A stretch of 64,000 nucleotides of DNA from Pseudomonas fluorescens NCIMB 11764 (GTDB taxonomy: Bacteria > Pseudomonadota > Gammaproteobacteria > Pseudomonadales > Pseudomonadaceae). The translations under genes were made by a program, and so were the position numbers. This document shows, one piece after another, positions 37,187-46,271 of the stretch. The stretch is from positions 4,298,001 through 4,362,000 of the forward strand of contig NZ_CP010945.1 of assembly GCF_000293885.2 (NCBI RefSeq), in the 5' to 3' direction. The first letter of the stretch is position 1. Each line of letters begins with the position of its first letter. The notes below the pieces were generated by a model. The model was not told the origin of the DNA. It did not search any database and worked only from the letters and a program-made list of their open reading frames with translations.

Positions 37187-37429
37187 ATGAACCCGCAAAT
37201 GATCCGCGAAGAAGTATTGAAAGCCTTGAAAGGCATTGCCCCGGAACTTGAAATCGAGCAGTTGCGATCTGATCGGTCGCTGCGCGAAGAGGTTGATCTG
37301 GATTCCATGGATTGGCTTCGTTTCATTGAGGCTCTGAATCGGAGTCTGGGAATTGCAATTCCTGAAAGCGATTACCAAACCGTGGACACCCTGGACAAAC
37401 TCATCACCTACCTGGGGCAAAAGGGATGA
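37187..37429 (+). CDS. Acyl carrier protein
   Basis: The 80-residue protein is an acyl carrier protein with the phosphopantetheine site in EVDLDSMDWLRFIEALN (Ser in DSM). ATG 37187 follows GAGGAGAGG. It is the last gene of the stress-protein/acyl-CoA ligase/E1/E2 operon, 11 bp after E2. An ACP tied to a pyruvate dehydrogenase and an acyl-CoA ligase is unusual. It may carry an acyl or lipoyl-precursor (octanoyl) group for E2 lipoylation, but that is inference. The differing sequence suggests it is not the fatty-acid-synthesis AcpP. Confidence 0.85.
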   Translation: MNPQMIREEVLKALKGIAPELEIEQLRSDRSLREEVDLDSMDWLRFIEALNRSLGIAIPESDYQTVDTLDKLITYLGQKG

Positions 37430-37498
37430 GGGTGCCGAGCAGTGGCTGCGGGGCGTTGAATGCTTGCGCTGCCTCCGGTGTAGCGGTTCCGCCTTGAT

Positions 37499-37512
37499 TT
37501 GATCTAAATCAA
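37499..37512. promoter_or_regulatory. Anr/FNR box, perfect dyad TTGATCTAAATCAA
   Basis: Ten of ten positions, 58 bp before the nitroreductase start. Confidence 0.88.
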
Positions 37513-37569
37513 CAGCAGGTCGTTGCGGGTGGATGACCTAATCAGTGGCCCTTTATCAGGTATGCACTC

Positions 37570-38130
37570 ATGAACATCGACAAGGCAATCTCCGGCCGGC
37601 GCTCTGCGCGTGAATACACGACGCAAGCCGTTGATGAGAACGTCCTGCGGCGCTTGATCAGTGCAGCTGCCCAGGCGCCCAGCGCAATGAACCAACAACC
37701 GTGGGCCTTCACGGTGATTCGCGACCAGGCACTGCTGGATCGGATCTCCCGTGAAGCGAAAGCGTACATGCTCAAGACGATGCCGGCAGGCTTCCATTCC
37801 GAGCACCTCCATACGTTGCTCAATGATGAAAACTTTCAGATCTTCTATCACGCGCCTGCACTCATCCTGATTTCGGGAAATGCGCCGAGTCCCTGGATCG
37901 TCGAAGACTGTGCACTGGCTGCCGAGAACCTGATGCTCGCCGCCTATGCAGAAGGCCTTGCCACCTGCTGGATCGGTTTTGCGCAGAGCTATCTCAATAC
38001 GCCGGATGGCAAGCATGCCCTGGGCCTGCCGGCCGAGTGGACGCCAGTGGCACCCATTATCGTTGGCCACCCGAAATCTGCGCCTGGACCCATCTTGCAC
38101 AGGACGGCGGAGATTCGCTGGATTGGCTGA
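37570..38130 (+). CDS. Nitroreductase family flavoprotein
   Basis: The 186-residue protein has the NfsB/Acg-like fold: IDKAISGRRSAREYTTQAVD (FMN-phosphate Arg pair), SAAAQAPSAMNQQPWAFTVI, and DCALAAENLMLAAYAEGLAT followed by CWIGFAQSYL. It uses FMN and NAD(P)H to reduce nitro, quinone or similar acceptors in the cytoplasm. A perfect Anr box lies 58 bp upstream. Nitroreductase-fold proteins are also members of the mycobacterial DosR regulon. Confidence 0.9.
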   Translation: MNIDKAISGRRSAREYTTQAVDENVLRRLISAAAQAPSAMNQQPWAFTVIRDQALLDRISREAKAYMLKTMPAGFHSEHLHTLLNDENFQIFYHAPALILISGNAPSPWIVEDCALAAENLMLAAYAEGLATCWIGFAQSYLNTPDGKHALGLPAEWTPVAPIIVGHPKSAPGPILHRTAEIRWIG

Positions 38131-38229
38131 TCGCAAAACACTCTATCGCCATGTCGGCGGCGTCGTCATTGTGCACGGCGGCTGCCACTATCGACCGTCT
38201 AGCCGCAGCCTCGTTTGTCTGGCTGTTTT

Positions 38230-38243
38230 CTGATGTGGATCAG
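38230..38243. promoter_or_regulatory. Weak Anr/FNR-like dyad CTGAT-N4-ATCAG
   Basis: A perfect palindrome but with C/G at the outer positions. It lies 64 bp before the Spy-like gene. Confidence 0.45.
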
Positions 38244-38306
38244 ATTGTCCACCTGTCCGGCTCCTAATCTCGAACCATTCCCACCATGGTGTTGAGAAGA
38301 ACTGAA

Positions 38307-38912
38307 ATGAACAAATCAAGCTTGATCGGCCAATACATGTTGATAGCAGCGAGCGTTTTCCTGTTGCCATCCACCGGCGTCTTCGCCAACCCACCCATGT
38401 CGCCGCAAGGTGGTATGTCCCATCATTCCCAGGACGTCGATTGGGTCAAACATACGCAGCAGACCCTGGATGATCTGAAAGCCAAGCTCAATCTCAAGCC
38501 AGAGCAAATGCCTGCCTGGGAGACATGGGCTAACGGGGTCATCACGGATGCCAATCAGCAACTGGAAATGCACAAGACCCGACACGACGAGATGGCGAAA
38601 TCGAAGCAAGCGCTGATTGATGCAACGACGCCGGAAAGAATGGCAAAAAGGATAGAGCGGCTGCGCGCACACACCAACTGGATGCAGGCGAAATTGGTGC
38701 GTCTGGATGCTGCTCAGGCGCGGACCAAAACGTTTTATGACACTCTGGAAACTGAACAGAAAACCATATTCGACCTGTTCTGGGCAGTGATGCATCGCAG
38801 GCATGCTGGCTATGGCGGCGCGCAGATGCCAATGCAAATGCCGATGCACATGCCAATGCACATGCCAAAACCGCAAATGGACGGCGACCAGGACCCAACA
38901 GACCCGCAGTAG
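38307..38912 (+). CDS. Spy/CpxP-like periplasmic protein with Met-rich tail
   Basis: The 201-residue protein has a signal peptide (LIAASVFLLPSTGVFA, cleavage before NPPM). It is then mostly helical with the LTxxQ-like features of Spy/CpxP proteins (LKAKLNLKPEQMPAWETW; YDTLETEQKTIFDLFWAVMH). It ends in an unusual repeat of Met-Pro-Met-Gln/His (MPMQMPMHMPMHMPKPQM). Spy-type proteins are ATP-independent periplasmic chaperones; the Met/His tail could bind Cu(I) or Ag(I), by analogy with Met-rich copper proteins. A weak Anr-like dyad lies upstream. Confidence 0.72.
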   Translation: MNKSSLIGQYMLIAASVFLLPSTGVFANPPMSPQGGMSHHSQDVDWVKHTQQTLDDLKAKLNLKPEQMPAWETWANGVITDANQQLEMHKTRHDEMAKSKQALIDATTPERMAKRIERLRAHTNWMQAKLVRLDAAQARTKTFYDTLETEQKTIFDLFWAVMHRRHAGYGGAQMPMQMPMHMPMHMPKPQMDGDQDPTDPQ

Positions 38913-39001
38913 GCGCTGACTGACTGTTCGATTGGGTGAACATCATGAAAATCGACACGGTAAAACGTTGCGCGTAGACAGGGCTAGTCCTATCCCCGGA
39001 C

Positions 39002-39032
39002 AAAAAAACCTTCCCGGTTTCCCGGCCAGGGG
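39002..39032 (-). terminator. Terminator after acetate kinase
   Basis: On the minus strand an imperfect GC hairpin (CCGG-GAAA-CCGG core) is followed by seven T. It is homologous to the hsp20 terminator at 54648-54677. Confidence 0.6.
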
Positions 39033-39039
39033 CAGGGCA

Positions 39040-39113
39040 GTCAGGGGATTCACTCGCCTTGGATTGGCCCGACCGTTTGCATGGCTTCAGGCTTTTCGGC
39101 AGCGAGATGCTCG
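39040..39113 (-). pseudogene. Hsp20 C-terminal remnant abutting acetate kinase
   Basis: On the minus strand these bases match the last 24 or so codons of the intact hsp20 at 54695 (ISLPKKPEAMKADKVVPIKGE region), but with a one-base deletion after CTGCCGAAAAG that breaks the frame. The downstream terminator is conserved too. The remnant begins 2 bp after the ackA stop codon, showing a recombination joint there. Confidence 0.75.
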
Positions 39114-39114
39114 G

Positions 39115-40326
39115 TTACCGTTGCCGGTTGACTGGCTCGGTCAGGCGGAGGGCGTCGAGCGCCGTGACCCATTCTTCGTTGGTGGGCTCGACCACCACCT
39201 TGACTCGGCTGGCCGGGGTCGAGATCACTGGGGCATTGGCCTGGTTAGCCGTTTCGTCCAGTTCGACGCCCAGATACTGCAGGCCAGCGCACATACGAGA
39301 GCGAATCGCCGCGTTGTGTTCGCCAATACCAGCCGTGAACACCAGCATGTCCAGACCACCCAGTGCCGCGACCAAGGCACCGGCTTCGTGGATGAAGCGG
39401 CGCAGGTACAGCGCAAGGGCCATGGCCGCGCGAGGCTCAGTGGCTTCGACTTTGAGCAATTCGCGAGGGTCGCTGGAAATCCCGGAAACGCCCAGAAGGC
39501 CAGACTCGTGATACAGAATATGGCTGACACGTTCGAGGCTCAGCTTCCAGGTTTCCATCAGGAAAATCACGGCGCCAGGGTCCAGCGCCCCGCAGCGCGA
39601 GCCCATCATCAAACCGTCCAGCGCTGAGAAACCCATGGTGGTGGCGACGCTTTTCAAGTCCCGCATGCCACACAGGCTGGCACCGCTGCCCAGGTGCGCG
39701 ACCAGTGTCCGGCCACGCGCCTGATCGCCGTAGCGCTCGGCCAGCGCAATGGATTGGTAGCGATAGGAAAGCCCGTGAAACCCGTAACGACGCAAGCCGC
39801 TTTCCCAGGCCGACCAAGGCAGCGGCAGGATTTTCTCCACGTCTGGCAGGGTCTGGTGGAAGGCGGTATCGAAACACACCACGTGTGGCAGGTCGGGGCG
39901 GGTTTGTAGCAGTGTTTCGATGGCCTCCAGCGCAAAGGGCTGATGCAGAGGGGCTAGCGGGATGTAGCTTTTAAGGTCGGCCAGTACCTGCGTGTCGATC
40001 AATACCGGCTTGGAGTATTTAATCCCTCCATGCACGACGCGGTGGGCGATGGCCCTGATCGAACGGCCTACCAGTCGAGTGTGCAGCCGCTCACGAATAT
40101 ACCCAAGGGCATCGTGATAAGGATGCTTTTCATCAAGGGGCAGTGGCTGATCGTCGCCGTCGTTTTCGCTGACCACCGAGTTTGGCCCCGTGATGCCGTC
40201 GACCTTTGCGCGCCACAGTGGTGTGCGAGCCAAAGGGCTGCAGGTCGCGTCGAACAGGGCAAACTTGATGCTCGACGACCCCGCATTGAGGACCAGGATC
40301 ACTTCACCGGTATCTGTGTCGTTCAT
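39115..40326 (-). CDS. ackA: Acetate kinase
   Basis: The 403-residue enzyme has ILVLNAGSSSIKFALFDATC (phosphate-binding start), AHRVVHGGIKYSKPVLI, VAHLGSGASLCGMRDLKSVA, TMGFSALDGLMMGSRCGALD, and VFTAGIGEHNAAIRSRMC, all ASKHA acetate-kinase motifs. It makes ATP and acetate from acetyl phosphate, giving substrate-level ATP without oxygen. No phosphotransacetylase gene is in the window. ATG 40326 is chosen because the family begins there; the frame upstream is not ackA-like. A perfect Anr box lies 207 bp upstream. Confidence 0.93.
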   Translation of the reverse strand: MNDTDTGEVILVLNAGSSSIKFALFDATCSPLARTPLWRAKVDGITGPNSVVSENDGDDQPLPLDEKHPYHDALGYIRERLHTRLVGRSIRAIAHRVVHGGIKYSKPVLIDTQVLADLKSYIPLAPLHQPFALEAIETLLQTRPDLPHVVCFDTAFHQTLPDVEKILPLPWSAWESGLRRYGFHGLSYRYQSIALAERYGDQARGRTLVAHLGSGASLCGMRDLKSVATTMGFSALDGLMMGSRCGALDPGAVIFLMETWKLSLERVSHILYHESGLLGVSGISSDPRELLKVEATEPRAAMALALYLRRFIHEAGALVAALGGLDMLVFTAGIGEHNAAIRSRMCAGLQYLGVELDETANQANAPVISTPASRVKVVVEPTNEEWVTALDALRLTEPVNRQR

Positions 40327-40342
40327 GGCAGGTTTACCCGTG

Positions 40343-40519
40343 TTACAGGCCTTCGCGGGCGGCGAGGCCTTTGTGCTGGCGATACTGCTTGTCGATCCAA
40401 CGCCTCGCGGCGTGGAGCAAGTCGACGGCGGTCCTGGGGTTGGTAACGGCAAGGAAACTGTAGCGCGTTTCCCTTTGAGGGGGATGGTCGGACGTGGCGA
40501 TCCGGACGGGTGTTGCTGC
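40343..40519 (-). other. Start-less reading frame between ackA and its Anr box
   Basis: The minus frame reads ETRYSFLAVTNPRTAVDLLH then AARRWIDKQYRQHKGLAARE and GL-stop. Codon use is pseudomonad-like and the peptide looks protein-like, but no ATG, GTG or TTG opens it and a stop lies just upstream. It may be the 3' remnant of a lost gene between ackA and its promoter. Family not recognised. Confidence 0.3.
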
Positions 40520-40533
40520 TCAAAGGGCGCTCA

Positions 40534-40547
40534 TTGATCTAGATCAA
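40534..40547. promoter_or_regulatory. Anr/FNR box, perfect dyad TTGATCTAGATCAA
   Basis: Ten of ten positions and fully palindromic. It lies between ackA (minus, 207 bp) and ppsA (plus, 130 bp). Confidence 0.88.
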
Positions 40548-40677
40548 CACCCGCAGACAGCATCAAGCCATAAAGCCTGTATCAAGTTCTATTTGGCGTT
40601 GTTGAGCGCTGGCGCGGGGGAAGCGCAGCCCTCAAACGAAAGAGGGCCGCCCCCCAATCAAATGGAGAAACATCGTG

Positions 40678-43104
40678 ATGTATTCACATATCCGCTGGTT
40701 CAAAGAGCTGGGTATCAACGATGTATCGCTGGTCGGGGGCAAGAACGCCTCGCTGGGCGAGATGTACCAGAACCTCACGACTGAGGGGGTACGCGTCCCC
40801 AACGGTTTTGCCATCACTGTTGAGGCGTATCGTTATGTGCTTGATCACAATAGCGCCTGGCAGCCTCTGCATGCGGCACTGGACGGACTCGACCCCGACA
40901 ACATCAAGGATTTGCAGGCGCGTGGTGAAAAGGCGAGGGCGATCGTATATGGCTGTTCATTGCCGGAAGATCTGAAGACGGCGATTTTGCAAAGTTTTGC
41001 CCAACTCAAACAGGAATACGGCGAAAACATTTCATTGGCGGTCCGTTCCTCGGCGACCGCTGAGGATTCGCCACAAGCCTCATTTGCCGGGCAGAACGAC
41101 ACCTATCTCAATATCGCCCGTGACGATGATCTGCTCGATGCCTACAAACGTTGCCTGGCGTCCAACTTTACCGACCGCTCCATCCATTACAAATACGACA
41201 ATGGCTTTGATTACTACAAGGTCTATCTCGCCGTCGTGGTCATGAAGATGGTGCGTAGCGATATCGGGGCCAGTGGCGTGATGTTTTCGCTGGACACGGA
41301 AACAGGCTTCAGGGATGTCGTCTTCATCAATGCCGCGCTGGGGCTCGGCGAGAATGTCGTGCAGGGCACGATAGACCCGGACAGCTTCTATGTGCACAAA
41401 CCCAGCTTTCTCCAGGGTTATCGTGCTGTCTTGAAGCGCAGCCTGGGTAGCAAAGCAAAGAAGATGATTTTTGCCGGCGAGCTCAATACCGGCAATATCG
41501 CGGTGGAATACACCAAGAATATTGACACGCCCCTCGAAGAACGAACCCGCTTCTGCATCTCCGATGCGGATGTGATGGTGCTGGCCGACTATGCCATCAA
41601 GGTTGAAAACCACTATTCGGGCAAAGCCGGTTTTTACAAGCCCATGGATATGGAATGGGCCAAAGACGGGATCGATGGCCGCTTATACATGGTGCAGGCG
41701 CGACCGGAAACGGTGGAGTCGCAAAAGAACGGTAGCGTGCTTGAGATTTACCATCTCAAGCAAAGATCGACAGTGCTGCTCAAGGGCCGGGCGGTCGGTA
41801 CCCGAATTGGCGCCGGCAAGGCGCGTGTCATCAACGATGCCAAGCATCTGAGTGAGTTTCAACCGGGCGAGGTGCTGGTCTCAGAGAACACGGCACCCGA
41901 CTGGGAACCTGTCATGAAGACCGCCGCGGCTATCGTGACGAGCAGGGGTGGCCGTACTTGTCACGCCGCCATCGTGTCGCGTGAACTGGGCATTCCCGCC
42001 ATCGTGGGAACCGCAAACGCGGCAGAGAAAATAGAAACCGGCACACCGATCACCATTAGCTGCGCCGAAGGCGAAACCGGACATGTCTATGAAGGCATTC
42101 TGGATTTTGACATTCAGCACACCGATCTCAGCCAGCTGGGACATCCAGAAACGAAGATTATGATGAACCTGGGCAATCCTGATCAGGCCTTTAGTCTTGC
42201 CTCGCTACCGGTGGATGGCATTGGTCTGGCGCGTATGGAATTCATTATCAATGAATACATCAAGGTGCATCCGATGGCGCTTGTGCACCCTGAAAAAGTG
42301 GATGAAGCAACACGTGAAAAGATCGCTGCCCTGAGTGTTGCTTACAATGATCCTGCGGATTTTTTCGTCAAGACCTTGGCCGAAGGCGTCGCCACTATAG
42401 CTGCGGCGGTGTATCCAAAACCCTGCGTAGTGCGCATGAGCGACTTCAAAAGCAATGAATACGCGACCCTGCTGGGCGGAAAGTATTTCGAGCCGGAAGA
42501 AGACAACCCGATGATCGGTTTTCGTGGCGCGTCCCGTTATACCCATAGTGCCTATGCCGAAGGTTTTGCGCTGGAATGCGCGGCAATGAAGCGGGTTCGC
42601 GACGAGATTGGCCTGACTAACGTCAAATTGATGATTCCTTTTTGCCGCAGAGTGGAGGAGGGCGAAAAGGTGTTGGCAGCGATGGCCAGCCATGGCCTCA
42701 AGCGCGGAGAAAACGGACTGGAGGTCTACGTCATGTGCGAGATCCCCAACAACGTCATCCTGATTGACGCCTTCGCCAAACTGTTCGACGGATTCTCCAT
42801 CGGCTCCAATGACCTGACCCAGTTGACCCTCGGCGTGGATCGCGATTCGGAAATCGTCGCCTTCGATTTCGATGAACGCGATCCGGGAGTGAAACAGATG
42901 ATTCGCCTGGCGGTGGAGGGAGCAAAACGTAACGGCCGCCACTCCGGTATTTGCGGACAGGCGCCGTCTGACTATCCGGAGATGGCTGAGTTTCTGGTGG
43001 AAATCGGCATTGACTCGATAAGCCTCAATCCGGATGCCGTGCTCGCCACGACTCGGCATGTTCTGGCGGTGGAAAAGCGCCTGTCACTCAATCGCAAACC
43101 GTAA
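40678..43104 (+). CDS. ppsA: Phosphoenolpyruvate synthase
   Basis: The 808-residue enzyme has the three PPDK-family parts: an N-terminal ATP-grasp domain (WFKELGINDVSLVGGKNASL; SLAVRSSATAEDSPQASFAG), a phosphohistidine swivel domain (IVTSRGGRTCHAAIVSRELG, with the catalytic His) and a C-terminal PEP/pyruvate barrel (GFSIGSNDLTQLTLGVDRDS). It converts pyruvate and ATP to PEP, AMP and phosphate. ATG 40678 has GGAGA at 7 nt; GTG 40675 is the alternative. The glycogen phosphorylase gene follows, probably on the same Anr-controlled transcript. Confidence 0.93.
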   Translation: MYSHIRWFKELGINDVSLVGGKNASLGEMYQNLTTEGVRVPNGFAITVEAYRYVLDHNSAWQPLHAALDGLDPDNIKDLQARGEKARAIVYGCSLPEDLKTAILQSFAQLKQEYGENISLAVRSSATAEDSPQASFAGQNDTYLNIARDDDLLDAYKRCLASNFTDRSIHYKYDNGFDYYKVYLAVVVMKMVRSDIGASGVMFSLDTETGFRDVVFINAALGLGENVVQGTIDPDSFYVHKPSFLQGYRAVLKRSLGSKAKKMIFAGELNTGNIAVEYTKNIDTPLEERTRFCISDADVMVLADYAIKVENHYSGKAGFYKPMDMEWAKDGIDGRLYMVQARPETVESQKNGSVLEIYHLKQRSTVLLKGRAVGTRIGAGKARVINDAKHLSEFQPGEVLVSENTAPDWEPVMKTAAAIVTSRGGRTCHAAIVSRELGIPAIVGTANAAEKIETGTPITISCAEGETGHVYEGILDFDIQHTDLSQLGHPETKIMMNLGNPDQAFSLASLPVDGIGLARMEFIINEYIKVHPMALVHPEKVDEATREKIAALSVAYNDPADFFVKTLAEGVATIAAAVYPKPCVVRMSDFKSNEYATLLGGKYFEPEEDNPMIGFRGASRYTHSAYAEGFALECAAMKRVRDEIGLTNVKLMIPFCRRVEEGEKVLAAMASHGLKRGENGLEVYVMCEIPNNVILIDAFAKLFDGFSIGSNDLTQLTLGVDRDSEIVAFDFDERDPGVKQMIRLAVEGAKRNGRHSGICGQAPSDYPEMAEFLVEIGIDSISLNPDAVLATTRHVLAVEKRLSLNRKP

Positions 43105-43169
43105 AACCGTTGCCTCATGGCTCGCATGATCAAGATCCGCAAAACTGCCGATTACAACGAGGTGTCGAC

Positions 43170-45671
43170 GTGTATGCCTTCTTGCCACGTGAGTTGCCGG
43201 AGCAACTCTCCCCACTGACCGAGCTCGCACTTAACCTGCGCTGGACCTGGAACCATGCACTTGACGACCTGTGGAAGTCGATTGACCCAGAACTTTGGGA
43301 GCGTACCCATAATCCGTGGATGATTCTGCAGAATGCTTCGCAGCAGCGTCTTGACGAACTCTGCCGAGATGCCCATTTCTCGCAGAAACTGGCGCACGCC
43401 ATCGCAGAGCATCGGCGTTATCTCGACGACTCAGGCTGGTATGCACAGCGGCAAGCGGCAAGCGATTCGGCGCGGATCGCTTATTTCAGCATGGAATATG
43501 GTCTGAGTGAGGCCTTTCCGCTCTACGCCGGCGGACTCGGTGTGCTTGCAGGAGATTACCTCAAGACGGCGAGCGACATGGGCGCTCCGATACTTGGGGT
43601 GGGTTTGCTCTATCAGGAAGGCTATTTTCGGCAATACATCGACGCGCAAGGCAGGCAGCATGAGGCCTATCCTTACAACGACGCCACCAGCCTGCCGATT
43701 CAGCCAACTATCGGCAATGAAGGCGCATGGCTGAAAATCGTGCTGCAACTTCCCGGTCGCACTTTGTATGTGCGTATATGGCAGGCCATTGTCGGACGTA
43801 CGCGCCTGTATCTGCTGGACAGTAACGATCTGCGCAATGGTGCCGCCGATCGCGGTATCACCTCTAAGTTGTACGGCGGCGGCTCGGAAATGCGTTTGCT
43901 CCAGGAAGTGGTGCTCGGCATCGGTGGCTGGGCGGTACTGGACGCACTGGGTATCGACGTTGACGTGTGCCACCTTAACGAAGGTCATGCCGCACTGCTT
44001 GTGCTGGAACGTGCCCGTCGCTTTATGCACAAGACGGGAACATCGTTCTGGGAGGCATGGTGGGCAACGCGTGCAGGTAATGTATTCACAACGCATACGC
44101 CAGTGGCTGCGGGTTTCGACTCATTTCCGCCCGCACTCGTTTACAAGTATGCGCGTGAGTATCTCGAGGACTGTCGCATTTCATTGCGCGAACTTCTGGC
44201 GTTGGGCCGGCGTGATCCGGCGGACGACGATGAGCCGTTCAACATGGCTTTCCTGGCATTGCGTGGGTGCGCTCAGTGCAATGCAGTGAGTCGTTTGCAT
44301 GGTGAGGTCAGCCGTCGATTGTTCAGTGATCTTTATCCACGCTGGCCGCTTCATGAGATACCTGTAGGGCATATTACCAACGGCGTCCATGTGCCATCCT
44401 GGGATTCAGTGTGGTCCGATCACCTGTGGACTAGCACCTGTGGCAAGGAGCGTTGGCTCGGCACGGTGGAGTCTCTCTCCGGGACGGTCTCCAACAGTGA
44501 TGATATGGCCTTGTGGACGATGGCCGCCGAGCAACGCCGCGATCTGGTGCATTACACGCGTAACCGTTTGGCATGGCATCTTGGACAGCGTGGCGAGTCA
44601 CCGCAGCAGGTCGAAGACGCCGCGCAGGTGCTCGATCCCAACTGCCTTACGCTCGGCTTCGCGCGGCGATTCACCGACTATAAGCGACCGAATCTGTTGC
44701 TACATGACCCGGAGCGCCTGAGTCGCCTGCTAACCGATGAGCATCGACCGGTCCAGCTGATCATCGCCGGCAAAGCCCATCCCGGTGACGAGCAGGGCAA
44801 GCAACTGATCCAGGCATGGATGGAGTTTGTTCATCGTCCAAATCTGCGAAGGCATGTCGTGTTCCTGGAGGATTACGACATTGAACTGGCCCAGCATTTG
44901 GTGCAAGGCGTCGATGTCTGGATCAATACACCGCGCCGACCATGGGAAGCCTGCGGCACCAGTGGTATGAAGGTTCTGGTGAATGGCGGACTGAACCTGT
45001 CCCAACTGGACGGCTGGTGGGCGGAGGCTTACCAGTCCAGCTGCGGTTGGGCGATAGGCGATGATGCCCCAAGCGACGATGTAGCCGACGCCGAGTGCTT
45101 GTACCGCCTGCTCGAAGAAGAAGTAGTACCCAGCTTTTACACGCGCGACACGCAGGGAATTCCACGAGGATGGGTGCAGCGTATGCGCGCCAGCATGTCG
45201 CAATTGGGGCCGCAATTCAGCAGCAATCGCATGCTGCTCCAATACCTGGATGGTTGTTACCAGCCGGCAATCCAGGCTTTCCGATGCCGTAGCAAGGATA
45301 AGGCCGGGCTCGCACGTGCGCTTCATGCCTGGCAGAAGGCGGTTGCCTTGGGATGGGACAAAATACATTTCGGCACGCTCGATGCGAAACACGACGGCGA
45401 GCGGCTGTACATCAGCGTGCCGGTCTATCTGGGGGAGATCGCCCCGGAGTGGGTAAGGGTCGAACTCTATGCCGCCTTGTGCGATGAACACCCGGCAGAA
45501 TGCCTGCCGATGAACGCCGTCGGGCCCATTTTCGGCGCTATCCAGGGCTATATCTTTTCCATCTCGCTCGCTGCAACGCGGCCCGTGGATTGCTACACCC
45601 CACGGGTGCGCGCCTGGCACTCAGAAGCCTTTCTGCCGGCGGAAAATGCTCTTATTGCGTGGCAACGATGA
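43170..45671 (+). CDS. glgP: Alpha-glucan (glycogen) phosphorylase
   Basis: The protein of about 833 residues belongs to the short-type GlgP family (TIGR02094-like): LALNLRWTWNHALDDLWKSI, IAYFSMEYGLSEAFPLYAGG, VFTTHTPVAAGFDSFP, and the PLP/glucan-site segment EACGTSGMKVLVNGGLNLSQ followed by LDGWWAEAY. It releases glucose-1-phosphate from glycogen. GTG 43170 follows CGAGG at 7 nt and matches the family start; a TTG at 43110 is an alternative without SD. It lies directly after ppsA, so glycogen breakdown and PEP synthesis are co-expressed. Confidence 0.88.
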   Translation: MYAFLPRELPEQLSPLTELALNLRWTWNHALDDLWKSIDPELWERTHNPWMILQNASQQRLDELCRDAHFSQKLAHAIAEHRRYLDDSGWYAQRQAASDSARIAYFSMEYGLSEAFPLYAGGLGVLAGDYLKTASDMGAPILGVGLLYQEGYFRQYIDAQGRQHEAYPYNDATSLPIQPTIGNEGAWLKIVLQLPGRTLYVRIWQAIVGRTRLYLLDSNDLRNGAADRGITSKLYGGGSEMRLLQEVVLGIGGWAVLDALGIDVDVCHLNEGHAALLVLERARRFMHKTGTSFWEAWWATRAGNVFTTHTPVAAGFDSFPPALVYKYAREYLEDCRISLRELLALGRRDPADDDEPFNMAFLALRGCAQCNAVSRLHGEVSRRLFSDLYPRWPLHEIPVGHITNGVHVPSWDSVWSDHLWTSTCGKERWLGTVESLSGTVSNSDDMALWTMAAEQRRDLVHYTRNRLAWHLGQRGESPQQVEDAAQVLDPNCLTLGFARRFTDYKRPNLLLHDPERLSRLLTDEHRPVQLIIAGKAHPGDEQGKQLIQAWMEFVHRPNLRRHVVFLEDYDIELAQHLVQGVDVWINTPRRPWEACGTSGMKVLVNGGLNLSQLDGWWAEAYQSSCGWAIGDDAPSDDVADAECLYRLLEEEVVPSFYTRDTQGIPRGWVQRMRASMSQLGPQFSSNRMLLQYLDGCYQPAIQAFRCRSKDKAGLARALHAWQKAVALGWDKIHFGTLDAKHDGERLYISVPVYLGEIAPEWVRVELYAALCDEHPAECLPMNAVGPIFGAIQGYIFSISLAATRPVDCYTPRVRAWHSEAFLPAENALIAWQR

Positions 45672-45686
45672 CGCCGACCTGCACTC

Positions 45687-46220
45687 CTAGACACCCTCTG
45701 GAAGCTTCGATTGCATCATTTCTCTTCTATCCAGTTTGCGTCCGTCCACGACGAAGGAACCATCCCCCACCGAATGAAGGGTTCGTGTCTCTTTGCGTGC
45801 GTCGTCGAGGTAGGCGGCGAGGCCTTCGAGGATAACGATATTGTGTTTCTCGATGATATCGACAACCTTGCATTCGATATTGGCCAGGCATTCCTTAATC
45901 AAGGGTGCCCTGACATGTTTGCCTTTCACGGGCGTGAATCCGAATGTTGCGAACTTGTCAGTGTCGGCACCGGAACAGGTTCCCACGGCGATAACGCGAT
46001 CGAGCAGATCGACGGTCGGGATTGAAATGACACACGCCTTGGTGTTCAGAAGCGCAGCGTATGAATAGTTCCAGGGGCCGGTGGTCATGGCGAAAATCGG
46101 TGTGAAACCCATCACCATGGTCCAGGAGATGGTCATGATGTTGTTCTTCTCGCCATCATTTGTGGTGACGAAGACAACCGGGCCTGGTTCCATCAGTGTG
46201 AATGCTTTGTTGATGTTCAT
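45687..46220 (-). CDS. Flavin reductase-like FMN-binding protein
   Basis: The 177-residue protein has the flavin-reductase fold: NKAFTLMEPGPVVFVTTNDG, NIMTISWTMVMGFTPIFAMT, and SYAALLNTKACVISIPTVDL followed by VGTCSGADTDKF. It likely binds FMN and acts as an oxidoreductase in the cytoplasm; the donor and acceptor are not evident. ATG 46220 is preferred over TTG 46229. It is the last gene of a minus-strand operon with prs and a phosphoribosyltransferase, and is convergent with glgP (15 bp apart). Confidence 0.85.
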   Translation of the reverse strand: MNINKAFTLMEPGPVVFVTTNDGEKNNIMTISWTMVMGFTPIFAMTTGPWNYSYAALLNTKACVISIPTVDLLDRVIAVGTCSGADTDKFATFGFTPVKGKHVRAPLIKECLANIECKVVDIIEKHNIVILEGLAAYLDDARKETRTLHSVGDGSFVVDGRKLDRREMMQSKLPEGV

Positions 46221-46271
46221 CTTTTTCAACGGCCGGCACTCCCCATTGTCTTTGATCGGCGCTTCATCTGC

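Noticed and set aside
38821..38880. Possible short tandem DNA repeat array
   Set aside because: It is the coding sequence of the Met-Pro-rich tail of the Spy-like protein, too short and irregular for a CRISPR or satellite array.
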